Shown one piece after another: positions 17,562 through 25,676 of a stretch of DNA of 64,000 nucleotides. Position numbers and translations under genes: made by a program. Source of the DNA: Arthrobacter sp. ISL-95. GTDB lineage: Bacteria > Actinomycetota > Actinomycetes > Actinomycetales > Micrococcaceae. The notes below the pieces were generated by a model. It searched no databases. It had not been told where the DNA came from and was given only the letters and a program-made list of their open reading frames with translations. The stretch is from the NCBI RefSeq assembly GCF_018613695.1, contig NZ_JAGGPR010000016.1, positions 227,868-291,867 of the forward strand. Reading direction: 5' to 3'. The number at the start of each line of letters is the position of its first letter. The first letter of the stretch is position 1.

Positions 17562-17915
17562 TTACCAAGCCAGAGACTGGGCGCGACGCCTGATTTCTGT
17601 TTTACGCCCCTCACGCAGGGCGTCAATGGGGCGCCCCCGCAATGACTCGTCCGGGGTGAAAAGCCAGATAATCAATTCTTCGTCGGTGTAGCCGGCGTCG
17701 CTGAGAACCGCAATGGTTCCCTTCAAGCTGTCTACAACATGCCCGTCCTGGACAAAGAGGGCCGGGATTGAGCGGATGTTCCGCTCTCCCCGCCTAATGG
17801 CGACAAGCGCACGCTCATCCAGAAGTCCGTGGACTTTGGTGATGGAAACTTCCAAAAGTTCAGCTACATCCGGCAGCGGCAGCCAGTCGGAAACAAGGCT
17901 TTCTACATTACTCAC
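17562..17915 (-). CDS. Rv2175c-family DNA-binding protein
   Basis: Small 117-residue protein with a winged-helix-type segment near its start (LPLPDVAELLEVSITKVHGLL) and a C-terminal Rv2175c-family wHTH partner region. In Mycobacterium tuberculosis Rv2175c binds DNA and is phosphorylated by the neighbouring kinase PknL on an N-terminal threonine. Here the protein begins close to the helix-turn-helix and lacks that N-terminal tail, and no upstream in-frame start is visible. The GTG start has a poor ribosome site. Confidence 0.82.
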   Translation of the reverse strand: MSNVESLVSDWLPLPDVAELLEVSITKVHGLLDERALVAIRRGERNIRSIPALFVQDGHVVDSLKGTIAVLSDAGYTDEELIIWLFTPDESLRGRPIDALREGRKTEIRRRAQSLAW

Positions 17916-18059
17916 GGAACAAGGTTGCCACGCCGCCCTGCCCGGCGCCTAGCCGAAGCCCGAGGCCGGTTCCTTCGGGCCGCATGGAAACGGTCTTTAG
18001 TCCGCACGAATTGTGGCTATTTGTTTGGTTTGACAGGAATTGTTGTGTTGATCGACCAA

Positions 18060-18076
18060 GTGTGAGAGATTCACAC
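18060..18076. promoter_or_regulatory. Inverted repeat upstream of the LysM hydrolase gene
   Basis: GTGTGA-GAGAT-TCACAC, a perfect repeat that extends by one more pair outward, lies about 100 nt upstream of the LysM gene. The half-site TGTGA/TCACA is that of CRP/GlxR-type regulators, but the spacer is 5 nt rather than the canonical 6. CRP-family control of cell-wall hydrolases is known in Actinobacteria, so an operator is plausible. Confidence 0.4.
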
Positions 18077-18101
18077 TGATCACATTTGCATCATTGATAA
18101 C

Positions 18102-18161
18102 ATGAGCAACATTGGTAACACTGACAACAGCGCTAACCATCGCACCCGCTGTTTGAGATGA
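18102..18161 (+). CDS. Possible 19-residue leader peptide upstream of the LysM gene
   Basis: ATG at 18102 opens a 19-codon frame reading MSNIGNTDNSANHRTRCLR, with TGA at 18159-18161. Its DNA carries five 9-nt units of pattern YAAC(A/C)NNNN (18098-18142). The repeat is in phase with the codons, so every third residue is Asn. The stop overlaps an in-frame ATG (18158) of the LysM gene, giving an ATGA junction. No ribosome site is visible before the ATG. It may be a leader peptide or chance. Confidence 0.25.
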   Translation: MSNIGNTDNSANHRTRCLR

Positions 18162-18172
18162 GGACACATTCC

Positions 18173-19510
18173 ATGACGACGCCCCGCTCGCCGAAACGAA
18201 CCATGAGCATGCCGGTCATCGCGGCAACCACGGCTGCGCTTCCCGCCGTGGTTTTGTCATCGCTTGCCCTGGCCCAACCGTCCATGGCAACACCGGCACC
18301 GCAGCCGCGAAAGATTCCCGCCACGCTGGCCGCGGCCATGAAAGCGCAAGCAGTTAACGTAGGCACCGTCATTCCTGCCAATGCGGTCGCAGCCACTATT
18401 CCTGCCACCCTCCGCCCCATGGCTCCGTCCGTCCCGGACACCTACACGATCGTGCGCGGTGACACCATCAGCGCGATCGCACGCCGCTTCAACCTGGACA
18501 CATCGGCGGTTCTTCAGCTGAACAAGCTTTCTGCCACCACGCTGATCTACCCGGGACAGACCATCAAGCTCACGGGCACCGCCTCCTCTGCACCGGCGCA
18601 GCCGGCCCCGGCCGCCCCTAGTGCACCCAGCGCCCCCACCAGCGCAACCGTTTACACCGTGGTCTCCGGAGATACCCTGGGAGCCATTGCTGCAAAACAT
18701 GGCGTTCCCTTGTCCAGCATCTTCAGCTGGAACGGGCTGAACGGAAGCTCCATCATCTATCCCGGCCAGAAGATCAAGGTCAGTGGCGGATCCGCTCCAT
18801 CAGCACCGGCAGCACCAGCGCCGGCTCCTGCCCCCTTGGCCGGCACAGGTTCCTACACCATCAAAGCCGGCGACACCCTGAGTTCCATCGCTTCCCGCCA
18901 CGGCGTTTCCTTGGCTGCGTTAATGGCCGCCAACAACAACGTGACAGCCACCACCGTCATCTATCCCGGCCAGAAGCTCACCATCCCGGGCGCCGGCCTG
19001 CAGCCGGTTGGCGAGACCAAGCCACTGGTACCCAGTACGTTCCTCGGCTTCACCTACCCGCCGGCAGTTGTCAGCTCCGCCAACGAGAACAAAGCCCTGC
19101 TCAACGCCTCACCGGTGCCCAGCCGCGCCGAGATGAAGGGCATCGTGGCAGACACCGCCCGGCGCATGGGAGTAAGCCCGTCCCTGGCTTTGGCCTTCGC
19201 CGAACAGGAGTCCGGCTTTGACCAGCGCGCCGTCTCCCCTGCCAACGCAATTGGCACCATGCAGGTCATCCCCTCATCGGGGCAGTGGGCTTCAGATCTG
19301 GTGGGGCGCAAGCTCAACCTCCTGGACCCCTATGACAATGCCACGGCAGGTGTGGCGATCATTCGAACACTCATTGCTACAAGCAAGGACCTGGACACGG
19401 CAATCGCCGGTTACTACCAGGGCCAGTATTCGGTCAGCAAGTACGGCATGTACGACGACACCAAGCGCTACGTCGAATCGATCAAGGCACGCCAGCGCAC
19501 TTTCGGCTAG
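18173..19510 (+). CDS. Secreted LysM-repeat lytic transglycosylase
   Basis: Exported peptidoglycan-cleaving enzyme. The 445-residue protein has a signal peptide (about 1-38), three LysM peptidoglycan-binding modules (about 89-132, 157-200 and 226-270; each YTI/V..GDT...IA...L....IYPGQ.I), Ala/Pro-rich linkers, and a C-terminal SLT domain with the catalytic glutamate in ALAFAEQESGFD and the NAIGTMQVIP motif. I prefer the ATG at 18173, which has TGAGGA 8 nt upstream, over the ATG at 18158, which lacks one. It is monocistronic, followed by a terminator. Confidence 0.9.
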   Translation: MTTPRSPKRTMSMPVIAATTAALPAVVLSSLALAQPSMATPAPQPRKIPATLAAAMKAQAVNVGTVIPANAVAATIPATLRPMAPSVPDTYTIVRGDTISAIARRFNLDTSAVLQLNKLSATTLIYPGQTIKLTGTASSAPAQPAPAAPSAPSAPTSATVYTVVSGDTLGAIAAKHGVPLSSIFSWNGLNGSSIIYPGQKIKVSGGSAPSAPAAPAPAPAPLAGTGSYTIKAGDTLSSIASRHGVSLAALMAANNNVTATTVIYPGQKLTIPGAGLQPVGETKPLVPSTFLGFTYPPAVVSSANENKALLNASPVPSRAEMKGIVADTARRMGVSPSLALAFAEQESGFDQRAVSPANAIGTMQVIPSSGQWASDLVGRKLNLLDPYDNATAGVAIIRTLIATSKDLDTAIAGYYQGQYSVSKYGMYDDTKRYVESIKARQRTFG

Positions 19511-19527
19511 GCCTTCAACTGCACCTC

Positions 19528-19566
19528 GGAAGGGGCCCGCATCCCGCGTGGATTCGGGCCCCTTCC
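19528..19566 (+). terminator. Terminator after the LysM gene
   Basis: Perfect 12-bp inverted repeat GGAAGGGGCCCG / CGGGCCCCTTCC with a 15-nt loop, 17 nt after the stop codon and 20 nt before the pknL start. Confidence 0.7.
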
Positions 19567-19585
19567 CTGCCTCGTTTAGGATCGT

Positions 19586-21652
19586 ATGGTGCAAGAACCA
19601 ACGCAGGACCACCTCATCGGGACCACCGTGGACGGCCGATACTCGGTCCGTTCCCGCTTGGCGAGGGGCGGAATGTCCACTGTTTACCTGGCCACGGACC
19701 AGCGCCTTGAGCGCGACGTGGCTCTCAAAGTCCTGCACCCTCACCTGGCCAACGACCCCACGTTCCTGGAGCGCCTGAGCCGGGAAGCCAAGGCGGCCGC
19801 CAGCCTCTCGCACCCTCACATCGTTGGAGTGCTCGACCAAGGGGAGGACGGCCATATTGCCTACCTGGTGATGGAGTACGTCAAGGGCCATACCCTTCGG
19901 GACACCCTCAACAAACAGGGCCCGTTGCCGCCGCGTCTTGCCTTGGCGCTGATCGATCCTGTCATTGAAGGCCTGGCTGCCGCGCACCGCTCAGGGCTGA
20001 TCCACCGCGACGTCAAACCTGAGAACGTCCTCATAGCAGACGACGGTCGGATCAAAGTAGGCGACTTCGGCCTCGCCAGGGCGATCTCTGCCAACACCAG
20101 CACCGGCGCCCTGATAGGCACAGTGGCCTATTTGGCTCCCGAGCTTGTGCTCGGCCAGCCAGCAGATGCCCGCAGCGACATCTACTCGGCCGGCATCATG
20201 CTCTATGAGATGTTGACGGGCAAACAGCCCTACGCAGGAGACTCCCCCATCCAGGTTGCCTACCAGCACGTCAATGCCGTGGTGGGACGCCCCTCGGATG
20301 CCGCTCCGGGCCTCGCCGAGGACCTTGATGAGCTGGTGCAGTGGTGCACTGCGGCTGATGCGGAGAACAGGCCCGTGGATGGCACTGCGCTGCTGACCGA
20401 ACTACGCCATATCCGCACCACACTGACCGACGAGGAACTGGACCGCAGGCAGGCATCCTCCCGGTCGGCGGGCTCTCCCCTGGCCGCCGCAGCAACTACC
20501 CACCTTGACACGTCGCTTAGCAACCCCACAGAGACCATAGCCGCTACTGCCTCGCCCACGGAATTCATCTCCCACCAGAGCAACCCCACCACCATCATGG
20601 CCGCGGGTGGTCCCGGCAGGCCATCTGCCGGCGCCATTTTTCCAGGCAACCATCAGGACGGGCGCCAGCCCGGCAAGCGGGAGCTGAAGAGACTCGAACG
20701 GCAAGAGAGCAAGGACAGGGCCCGTGCCGCAGCCACACCGAGCCGCCCGCTACGCGAGGGCAACCCACGCCGGCGCGGCATCATCTGGACCATCGTGATC
20801 GTCCTCCTTGCAACGCTTGCGGCATCTGCCGGCTGGTTCTTCGGAATGGGCCCCGGATCCCCGGGCACCGTCCCCGACGTCAAGAACAAAACCGTTGCCG
20901 AAGCCCAACAACTCCTCCGCACTGCCGGATTCCAATCGGAACCAAAGGACGTTTTCGACGACGACATCCTGGCAGGCCTGGCCGTTGGGACCGAACCCGA
21001 ATCCGGCGCCGAAGTACGCAAGTTCCAACCCGTTACGCTTTTCGTTTCCAAGGGTGCCCAACTCTTCCCGCTGCCGGGTCTGGCCGGCGTCACCCTGGAC
21101 GAGGCCAAGATCGCCTTGAATACCGCCGAGATGGCTCTCGGCGACGTGACGGAGGCTTTCGACGAAAAGGTTCCTGCCGGCGTCGTACTGTCCCAGGACC
21201 CGGCCAAAGGCACCGAAGTGAGGCATGGCACCCCGGTCTCGCTGGTGGTCTCCAAGGGGCCCCAGCCCATCCCTGTTCCCGATGTGCGTGGCCTGGCACA
21301 GGATGCAGCGGTCAAGGCTCTTCAGGAGGCTGGCCTCAAAGCCGTGGTCGCTCCGGAGACTGTCAACGACAAGACCGTGCCCAAGGGCGCCGTGGTCTCC
21401 CAGCTGCCTGCCAATGGCACACTGATCCGCGGCGAAGCTGTGACGCTCACCGTGTCCAAGGGGCCCAAGTTGATCAAGGTCCCCAGCTTCGTCGGAAAGC
21501 AGTCCGCCGAAGCTGAACGGGAGTTGAAAAAACTGGGGTTCAAAGTTGAGGTCAACAAAGTCCTGGGCGGGTTCTTTGGCACCGTCCGGGACCAGAATCC
21601 CGTCAATACCGAGATACCGGAAGACTCAGTGGTGACACTGACAGTTGTTTAG
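19586..21652 (+). CDS. pknL: Membrane Ser/Thr protein kinase with four PASTA domains (PknL type)
   Basis: A 688-residue receptor kinase. The cytoplasmic kinase domain (about 20-285) has the ATP lysine K48, the catalytic loop HRDVKPEN (H140-D142) and DFG at 160-162. A Pro/Ser/Thr-rich linker with basic residues leads to one membrane span at about 392-415. Four extracellular PASTA repeats of about 66 residues each follow, the type that binds muropeptides or lipid II. Position beside Rv2175c-like and class II DAHP synthase genes identifies it with PknL. The Mycobacterium tuberculosis PknL lacks PASTA repeats, whereas corynebacterial PknL has them. Confidence 0.92.
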   Translation: MVQEPTQDHLIGTTVDGRYSVRSRLARGGMSTVYLATDQRLERDVALKVLHPHLANDPTFLERLSREAKAAASLSHPHIVGVLDQGEDGHIAYLVMEYVKGHTLRDTLNKQGPLPPRLALALIDPVIEGLAAAHRSGLIHRDVKPENVLIADDGRIKVGDFGLARAISANTSTGALIGTVAYLAPELVLGQPADARSDIYSAGIMLYEMLTGKQPYAGDSPIQVAYQHVNAVVGRPSDAAPGLAEDLDELVQWCTAADAENRPVDGTALLTELRHIRTTLTDEELDRRQASSRSAGSPLAAAATTHLDTSLSNPTETIAATASPTEFISHQSNPTTIMAAGGPGRPSAGAIFPGNHQDGRQPGKRELKRLERQESKDRARAAATPSRPLREGNPRRRGIIWTIVIVLLATLAASAGWFFGMGPGSPGTVPDVKNKTVAEAQQLLRTAGFQSEPKDVFDDDILAGLAVGTEPESGAEVRKFQPVTLFVSKGAQLFPLPGLAGVTLDEAKIALNTAEMALGDVTEAFDEKVPAGVVLSQDPAKGTEVRHGTPVSLVVSKGPQPIPVPDVRGLAQDAAVKALQEAGLKAVVAPETVNDKTVPKGAVVSQLPANGTLIRGEAVTLTVSKGPKLIKVPSFVGKQSAEAERELKKLGFKVEVNKVLGGFFGTVRDQNPVNTEIPEDSVVTLTVV

Positions 21653-21669
21653 CAACCCTCAACCACAAC

Positions 21670-21704
21670 AAAGGCGCGGCCCGAAGAATCCGGACCGCGC
21701 CTTT
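21670..21704. terminator. Bidirectional terminator between pknL and the DAHP synthase gene
   Basis: AAAGGCGCGG...CCGCGCCTTT stem with an imperfect centre, flanked by A-rich sequence on one side and T-rich on the other, between convergent stops. Confidence 0.75.
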
Positions 21705-21715
21705 GTGTTGTATCG

Positions 21716-23119
21716 CTACTTCTTGGAGAGAGCTCCGGCCACAAGGAAGGCCATCTCGAGGGACTGCATGTGGTTCAGCCGCGGATCGCACACCGACTCG
21801 TAGCGATCCAGGAAGGCGTCCTGATCGATAGGATCGGCACCGCCCAGGCACTCGGCCACGTCATCGCCGGTCATTTCAACGTGGAGACCGCCCGGCACTG
21901 TGCCCAAGGCCTGGTGGACCTCGAAGAATCCACGCACCTCATCAATGACGTCATCGAAGTTGCGCGTCTTGTAGCCGTTCGGCGAGGTGACCGTGTTGCC
22001 GTGCATCGGGTCTGTCACCCACAGCACCTGGGCGCCGGATGACGTGACGCGTTCGACGACGGCAGGCAACTTCTCGCGGATGTTTCCGGCACCCATGCGG
22101 GTGATGAACGTGAGGCGGCCCGGTTCGCGGTTGGGGTCCAGCTTGTCGATGAGGCGCAGGGCGTCATCACCACTGGTGGTGGGGCCAAGCTTGACGCCGA
22201 TGGGGTTCCGCACACGGGACAGGAAGTCCACGTGGGCGTGGTCCAGTTCGCGGGTCCGCTCGCCGATCCACAGGAAGTGTGCGGAGGTGTCATAGGGCAG
22301 TCCGGTCCGCGAATCGATGCGCGTCAGTGCGCGCTCGTAGTCCAGCAGCAGCGCTTCGTGGCTGGCAAAAAATTCCACACGCTTGAGTGCTTCGAAGTCA
22401 GCACCGCAGGAGTCCATGAAACTGATGGCACGGTCGATGTCCCGTGCGAGCGATTCGTAGCGTGCGTGTGCCGGGTTCTCGGTGAACCCCTTGTTCCACT
22501 GGTGAACCAGGCGAAGATCTGCGAAACCGCCTTGGGTGAAGGCGCGGATCAGATTCAGTGTGGATGCGGACGTGTGGTAGGCCTTGAGCATCCTACCGGC
22601 GTCGTGGGCGCGGGATTCGGGGGTGAAATCGTAGCCGTTGACGATGTCGCCGCGGTAAGCGGGAAGCGTCACGCCGTCGCGGGTCTCGTCGTTCGAGGAG
22701 CGGGGCTTCGCGAACTGTCCGGCCATCCGGCCCATCTTGATGACGGGCATTGCGGCACCGTATGTGAGCACGACGGCCATCTGCAGGATCGTCTTGACCC
22801 GGGCACTGATTTTGTCGGCCGTAGCGGCCTCGAAGGTTTCCGCGCAGTCTCCGCCCTGCAGGAGGAAAGCCTTGCCTTGGGCAGCTGCGGCGAGCCGCTC
22901 CCTCAGAACGTCCACTTCACCGGCGAAGACCAGAGGTGGAACGACGGAGAGTTCCTTGACGGAAGCCTTGAAGACATCAGTGTTCGACCACGTGGGCTGC
23001 TGGGAAATTGGCAGGTCCCGCCAAGCGTCAAGACCGGGATAGTTTGCCGCCCCGCTCTGGGCGGTGCTGGCGAGGGGATCTGCTGCGGAGGGTGCGGTGT
23101 TCGCGGTTAGCTCAGTCAC
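21716..23119 (-). CDS. aroG: 3-deoxy-7-phosphoheptulonate synthase, class II
   Basis: Condenses phosphoenolpyruvate and erythrose 4-phosphate, the first step of the shikimate pathway. The 467-residue protein is plainly the plant/actinobacterial class II type: WRDLPISQQPTW near residue 35, LLQGGDCAETFE near 88, the LVHQWNKGF region, IKMGRMAGQFAKPRS, and WVTDPMHGNT near 340. The same gene lies next to pknL in Mycobacterium tuberculosis (Rv2178c). It is followed by the converging terminator shared with pknL. Confidence 0.95.
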   Translation of the reverse strand: MTELTANTAPSAADPLASTAQSGAANYPGLDAWRDLPISQQPTWSNTDVFKASVKELSVVPPLVFAGEVDVLRERLAAAAQGKAFLLQGGDCAETFEAATADKISARVKTILQMAVVLTYGAAMPVIKMGRMAGQFAKPRSSNDETRDGVTLPAYRGDIVNGYDFTPESRAHDAGRMLKAYHTSASTLNLIRAFTQGGFADLRLVHQWNKGFTENPAHARYESLARDIDRAISFMDSCGADFEALKRVEFFASHEALLLDYERALTRIDSRTGLPYDTSAHFLWIGERTRELDHAHVDFLSRVRNPIGVKLGPTTSGDDALRLIDKLDPNREPGRLTFITRMGAGNIREKLPAVVERVTSSGAQVLWVTDPMHGNTVTSPNGYKTRNFDDVIDEVRGFFEVHQALGTVPGGLHVEMTGDDVAECLGGADPIDQDAFLDRYESVCDPRLNHMQSLEMAFLVAGALSKK

Positions 23120-23185
23120 CCTTCAAGAGTAGTAGCCCCCGGCAAGGTTGCGGGACTGCAGCCGTAACCGATGCCGCCGCCTGCG

Positions 23186-23977
23186 TCACAGACTCCCCGT
23201 TGATCCGGTCCCCTGGCTCCGGGGTTCGTCCCTGTCTTCGGCAATGTCCGCGGCGGCCTCTTCGGCAACCTCAATATTGTGGACCGGTTCCGGGCCCTTG
23301 CCGGCCAACTGGGCCTTGACCACCGCTGCGTACTCATCAACGTACTCCTGGCCTGAAAGCCGCATTAGTTCGTACATGATTTCATCGGTGATGGCCCTCT
23401 GGATCAGCCGGTCGTCCTCCATGCCGTAGTAGCGGCTGAAGTCCATGGGCTGGCCGAAAATGAGCCCGATCCGCCGGATGTTGGGGAGCCGTTTACCAAT
23501 GGGTTGGACCTTTTCCGTGCCGATCATGGCCACGGGAACCACCGGGACACGTGTCTGCAACGCCAGTTTGGCCACGCCCACTTTGCCGCGGTAGAGCCTG
23601 GCGTCCGGGCTGCGCGTGCCTTCGGGATAGATCCCCAGCAGGCCCCCGGAGTTCAGGACGTCCTTGCCTGCCTGCAGCGACATCTCAGATGCCGCTCCTC
23701 CCGAACGGTCCATGGGCAGTTGGTTGCTCAACCTGAAAAAAAGCGCAGTGAGCCGGCCTTTGAGTCCTTTTCCTGTGAAGTACTCGGACTTGGCCAGGAA
23801 AATCACAGGGCGGTGAACCATCAGGGGAAGGAAGATGGAGTCCGAGAACGACAAGTGGTTGGACGCCAGGATCGCGGCTCCGCTTTCAGGAACATTGTCC
23901 AGCCCCTTCACCCAGGGACGGAACAGGAGCTTGAGAATGGGACCGAGAAAGATCCTCTTCATGACCCAATAGAACAC
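23186..23977 (-). CDS. 1-acyl-sn-glycerol-3-phosphate acyltransferase family (PlsC, Rv2182c-like)
   Basis: Membrane-associated acyltransferase of glycerolipid synthesis. The catalytic HX4D motif is in NHLSFSDS and the substrate motif in YPEGTRSPD, with further blocks at PMDRSG and VPVVPVAMIGTEK. I start at the GTG at 23977 because GAGAGGA lies 5 nt upstream; the longer frame to 24169 would run into the divergent esterase gene. That gives 263 residues. The C-terminal Ala/Glu-rich tail is variable. A second PlsC-like gene is at 41556. Confidence 0.9.
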   Translation of the reverse strand: MFYWVMKRIFLGPILKLLFRPWVKGLDNVPESGAAILASNHLSFSDSIFLPLMVHRPVIFLAKSEYFTGKGLKGRLTALFFRLSNQLPMDRSGGAASEMSLQAGKDVLNSGGLLGIYPEGTRSPDARLYRGKVGVAKLALQTRVPVVPVAMIGTEKVQPIGKRLPNIRRIGLIFGQPMDFSRYYGMEDDRLIQRAITDEIMYELMRLSGQEYVDEYAAVVKAQLAGKGPEPVHNIEVAEEAAADIAEDRDEPRSQGTGSTGSL

Positions 23978-24087
23978 ATTTGTCCTCTCACGGCCGATTG
24001 GTTGGCATGCACCCGGGCAACCCGGCCGGCACTCAACAGCAACCCTACTCCAGTGAGAAATGTCCGGAACAGTGACACGATGGATGC

Positions 24088-24876
24088 ATGACGGAACGCA
24101 ACCAACCCGCCACGCCGCTCGCTTTCCACCATGCCGGACACGGGCCCAACGCGTCCATCGGAGTGGCAATCTGCCACGGCTTCACGGGAAGCCCCCTCAC
24201 CGTCCTCCCCTGGGCCGAATATCTCGCCAAGCAGGGCTTCGCCGTGTCCGCGCCCCTCCTTCCCGGGCACGGCACCAGTTGGCAGGACCTCGCCAGCACA
24301 AGGTGGCAGGACTGGTACCGGACTTTCGAGCAGAGCTATCTGGAGCTTGCAGGGAAGACCAGGACGTGCTTTGTGGCCGGCCTGTCCATGGGCGGAGCAG
24401 TGGCTCTTCGAGTAGCGTCCCGCCATGAGGTTCCCGGACTGGTCCTGGTGAACCCGGGGCTGAGCTTCTATGACCGCCGCGTGAGGTACGTAGGAGCTTT
24501 GAAGTACGTTATGCGTACAACTACCCCCATAGTGGAGGACAACCCCGCACCGGCAACAACCGAAACCGGCGACTATTCAAAGACATCATTACAGTCGGTC
24601 CACGAACTCAAGAAACTCTTCCGCGCGGCTACCCGGGGCCTACCGCACGTAGACGCACCGGCTCTGGTATTCAAATCCTCCGTGGACGAAGTTGTCCCGC
24701 CGAGCTCGCTGGCCACCATCGGCAAGTACATCGACTCCTCCCGTCTGAAAGTGGTCACGCTTCCGCACAGCGCGCATGTTGCCACCCTGGATGTTGATGC
24801 ACCCACCATTTTTGAAGAATCAGCCAGCTTTTTCCGCCAGCATGCCCGGGACAGAGTAGCCTCAGAGTCATCATGA
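24088..24876 (+). CDS. Alpha/beta-hydrolase esterase, first of a tandem pair
   Basis: Probable carboxylesterase or monoacylglycerol-lipase-type hydrolase of 262 residues. HGFTGSP near residue 30 forms the oxyanion region, the nucleophile serine is in GLSMGG near residue 97, the acid probably in SSVDEVVP and the histidine in HSAHVATLD. No signal peptide is visible, so it acts in the cytoplasm or at the membrane face. It overlaps the next gene by 4 nt (ATGA) and is divergent from the acyltransferase, hinting at lipid remodelling; the substrate is unknown. Confidence 0.87.
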   Translation: MTERNQPATPLAFHHAGHGPNASIGVAICHGFTGSPLTVLPWAEYLAKQGFAVSAPLLPGHGTSWQDLASTRWQDWYRTFEQSYLELAGKTRTCFVAGLSMGGAVALRVASRHEVPGLVLVNPGLSFYDRRVRYVGALKYVMRTTTPIVEDNPAPATTETGDYSKTSLQSVHELKKLFRAATRGLPHVDAPALVFKSSVDEVVPPSSLATIGKYIDSSRLKVVTLPHSAHVATLDVDAPTIFEESASFFRQHARDRVASESS

Positions 24877-25676
24877 GAATGCTCCCCGACTTTTCGCCGT
24901 TCCACAGCAGCTGGACGGGTGCCGGGCCGCGCGTCGGTGTCGTCATGTCCCATGGGTTTACCGGAAGCCCGCACAGCGTCAGACCGTGGGCAGAACACCT
25001 CGCTGCGTCCGGCTTCGCCGTCAGGCTGCCGTTGCTGCCCGGTCATGGCACCACATGGCAGGACATGGCCACCCGCTCATGGCGGGAGTGGCACCGTGCT
25101 GTGGATGACGCGTATCTTGAGCTGGCATCCGAGTGCGATTACGTTTTCTCTGCCGGTTTGTCCATGGGCGGAACTCTGGCCTTGCGGATAGCAGCCACCC
25201 GCCCTGTTGCAGGCACAGTGGTGGTTAACCCGGGACTGGTCCTCGACGATCCGCGGGCTGTTATCGTCGCTGCCCTCAAGTACGTGGTGAAGACAACCCC
25301 GGCCATCGCCAACGACATCCTCAAACCGGACCAGGACGAAGGTGCCTACGCCCGCACACCCGTGGCGGCCGCTCACCAACTGAAGAAGATGTACAAGGAC
25401 ACTGCGGCCCTCCTGCCGCGCATCAGCTCCCCCGTTCGGATCTACAAGTCCACGGTGGACAACGTCATCTCGAATGCGAGCCTGGAATTCCTCCGTTCCA
25501 GGGTCCAGGCACCTGTGGATGTGAGGTATCTCCACAACAGCCGCCATGTAGCCACCCTTGACAATGATGCACCGGAGATTTTCTCCGGGACGGTCGACTT
25601 CATTCAAAAGACCGTAGCGGCCTTGGCCGGGCACGGGCATTCCCCCGAAAAGGACACAGCCCATGAACAGGCCTGA
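24873..25676 (+). CDS. Alpha/beta-hydrolase esterase, second of a tandem pair
   Basis: Close paralogue of the preceding gene, 267 residues. It shares HGFTGSP, the PLLPGHGT block, the nucleophile motif GLSMGG, STVDNVIS for the acid position and NSRHVATLD for the histidine. It lies in a three-gene operon, overlapping the upstream esterase by 4 nt and the downstream membrane-protein gene by 14 nt. Both copies keep the catalytic residues, so neither looks degenerate; they may differ in substrate. Confidence 0.87.
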   Translation: MRMLPDFSPFHSSWTGAGPRVGVVMSHGFTGSPHSVRPWAEHLAASGFAVRLPLLPGHGTTWQDMATRSWREWHRAVDDAYLELASECDYVFSAGLSMGGTLALRIAATRPVAGTVVVNPGLVLDDPRAVIVAALKYVVKTTPAIANDILKPDQDEGAYARTPVAAAHQLKKMYKDTAALLPRISSPVRIYKSTVDNVISNASLEFLRSRVQAPVDVRYLHNSRHVATLDNDAPEIFSGTVDFIQKTVAALAGHGHSPEKDTAHEQA

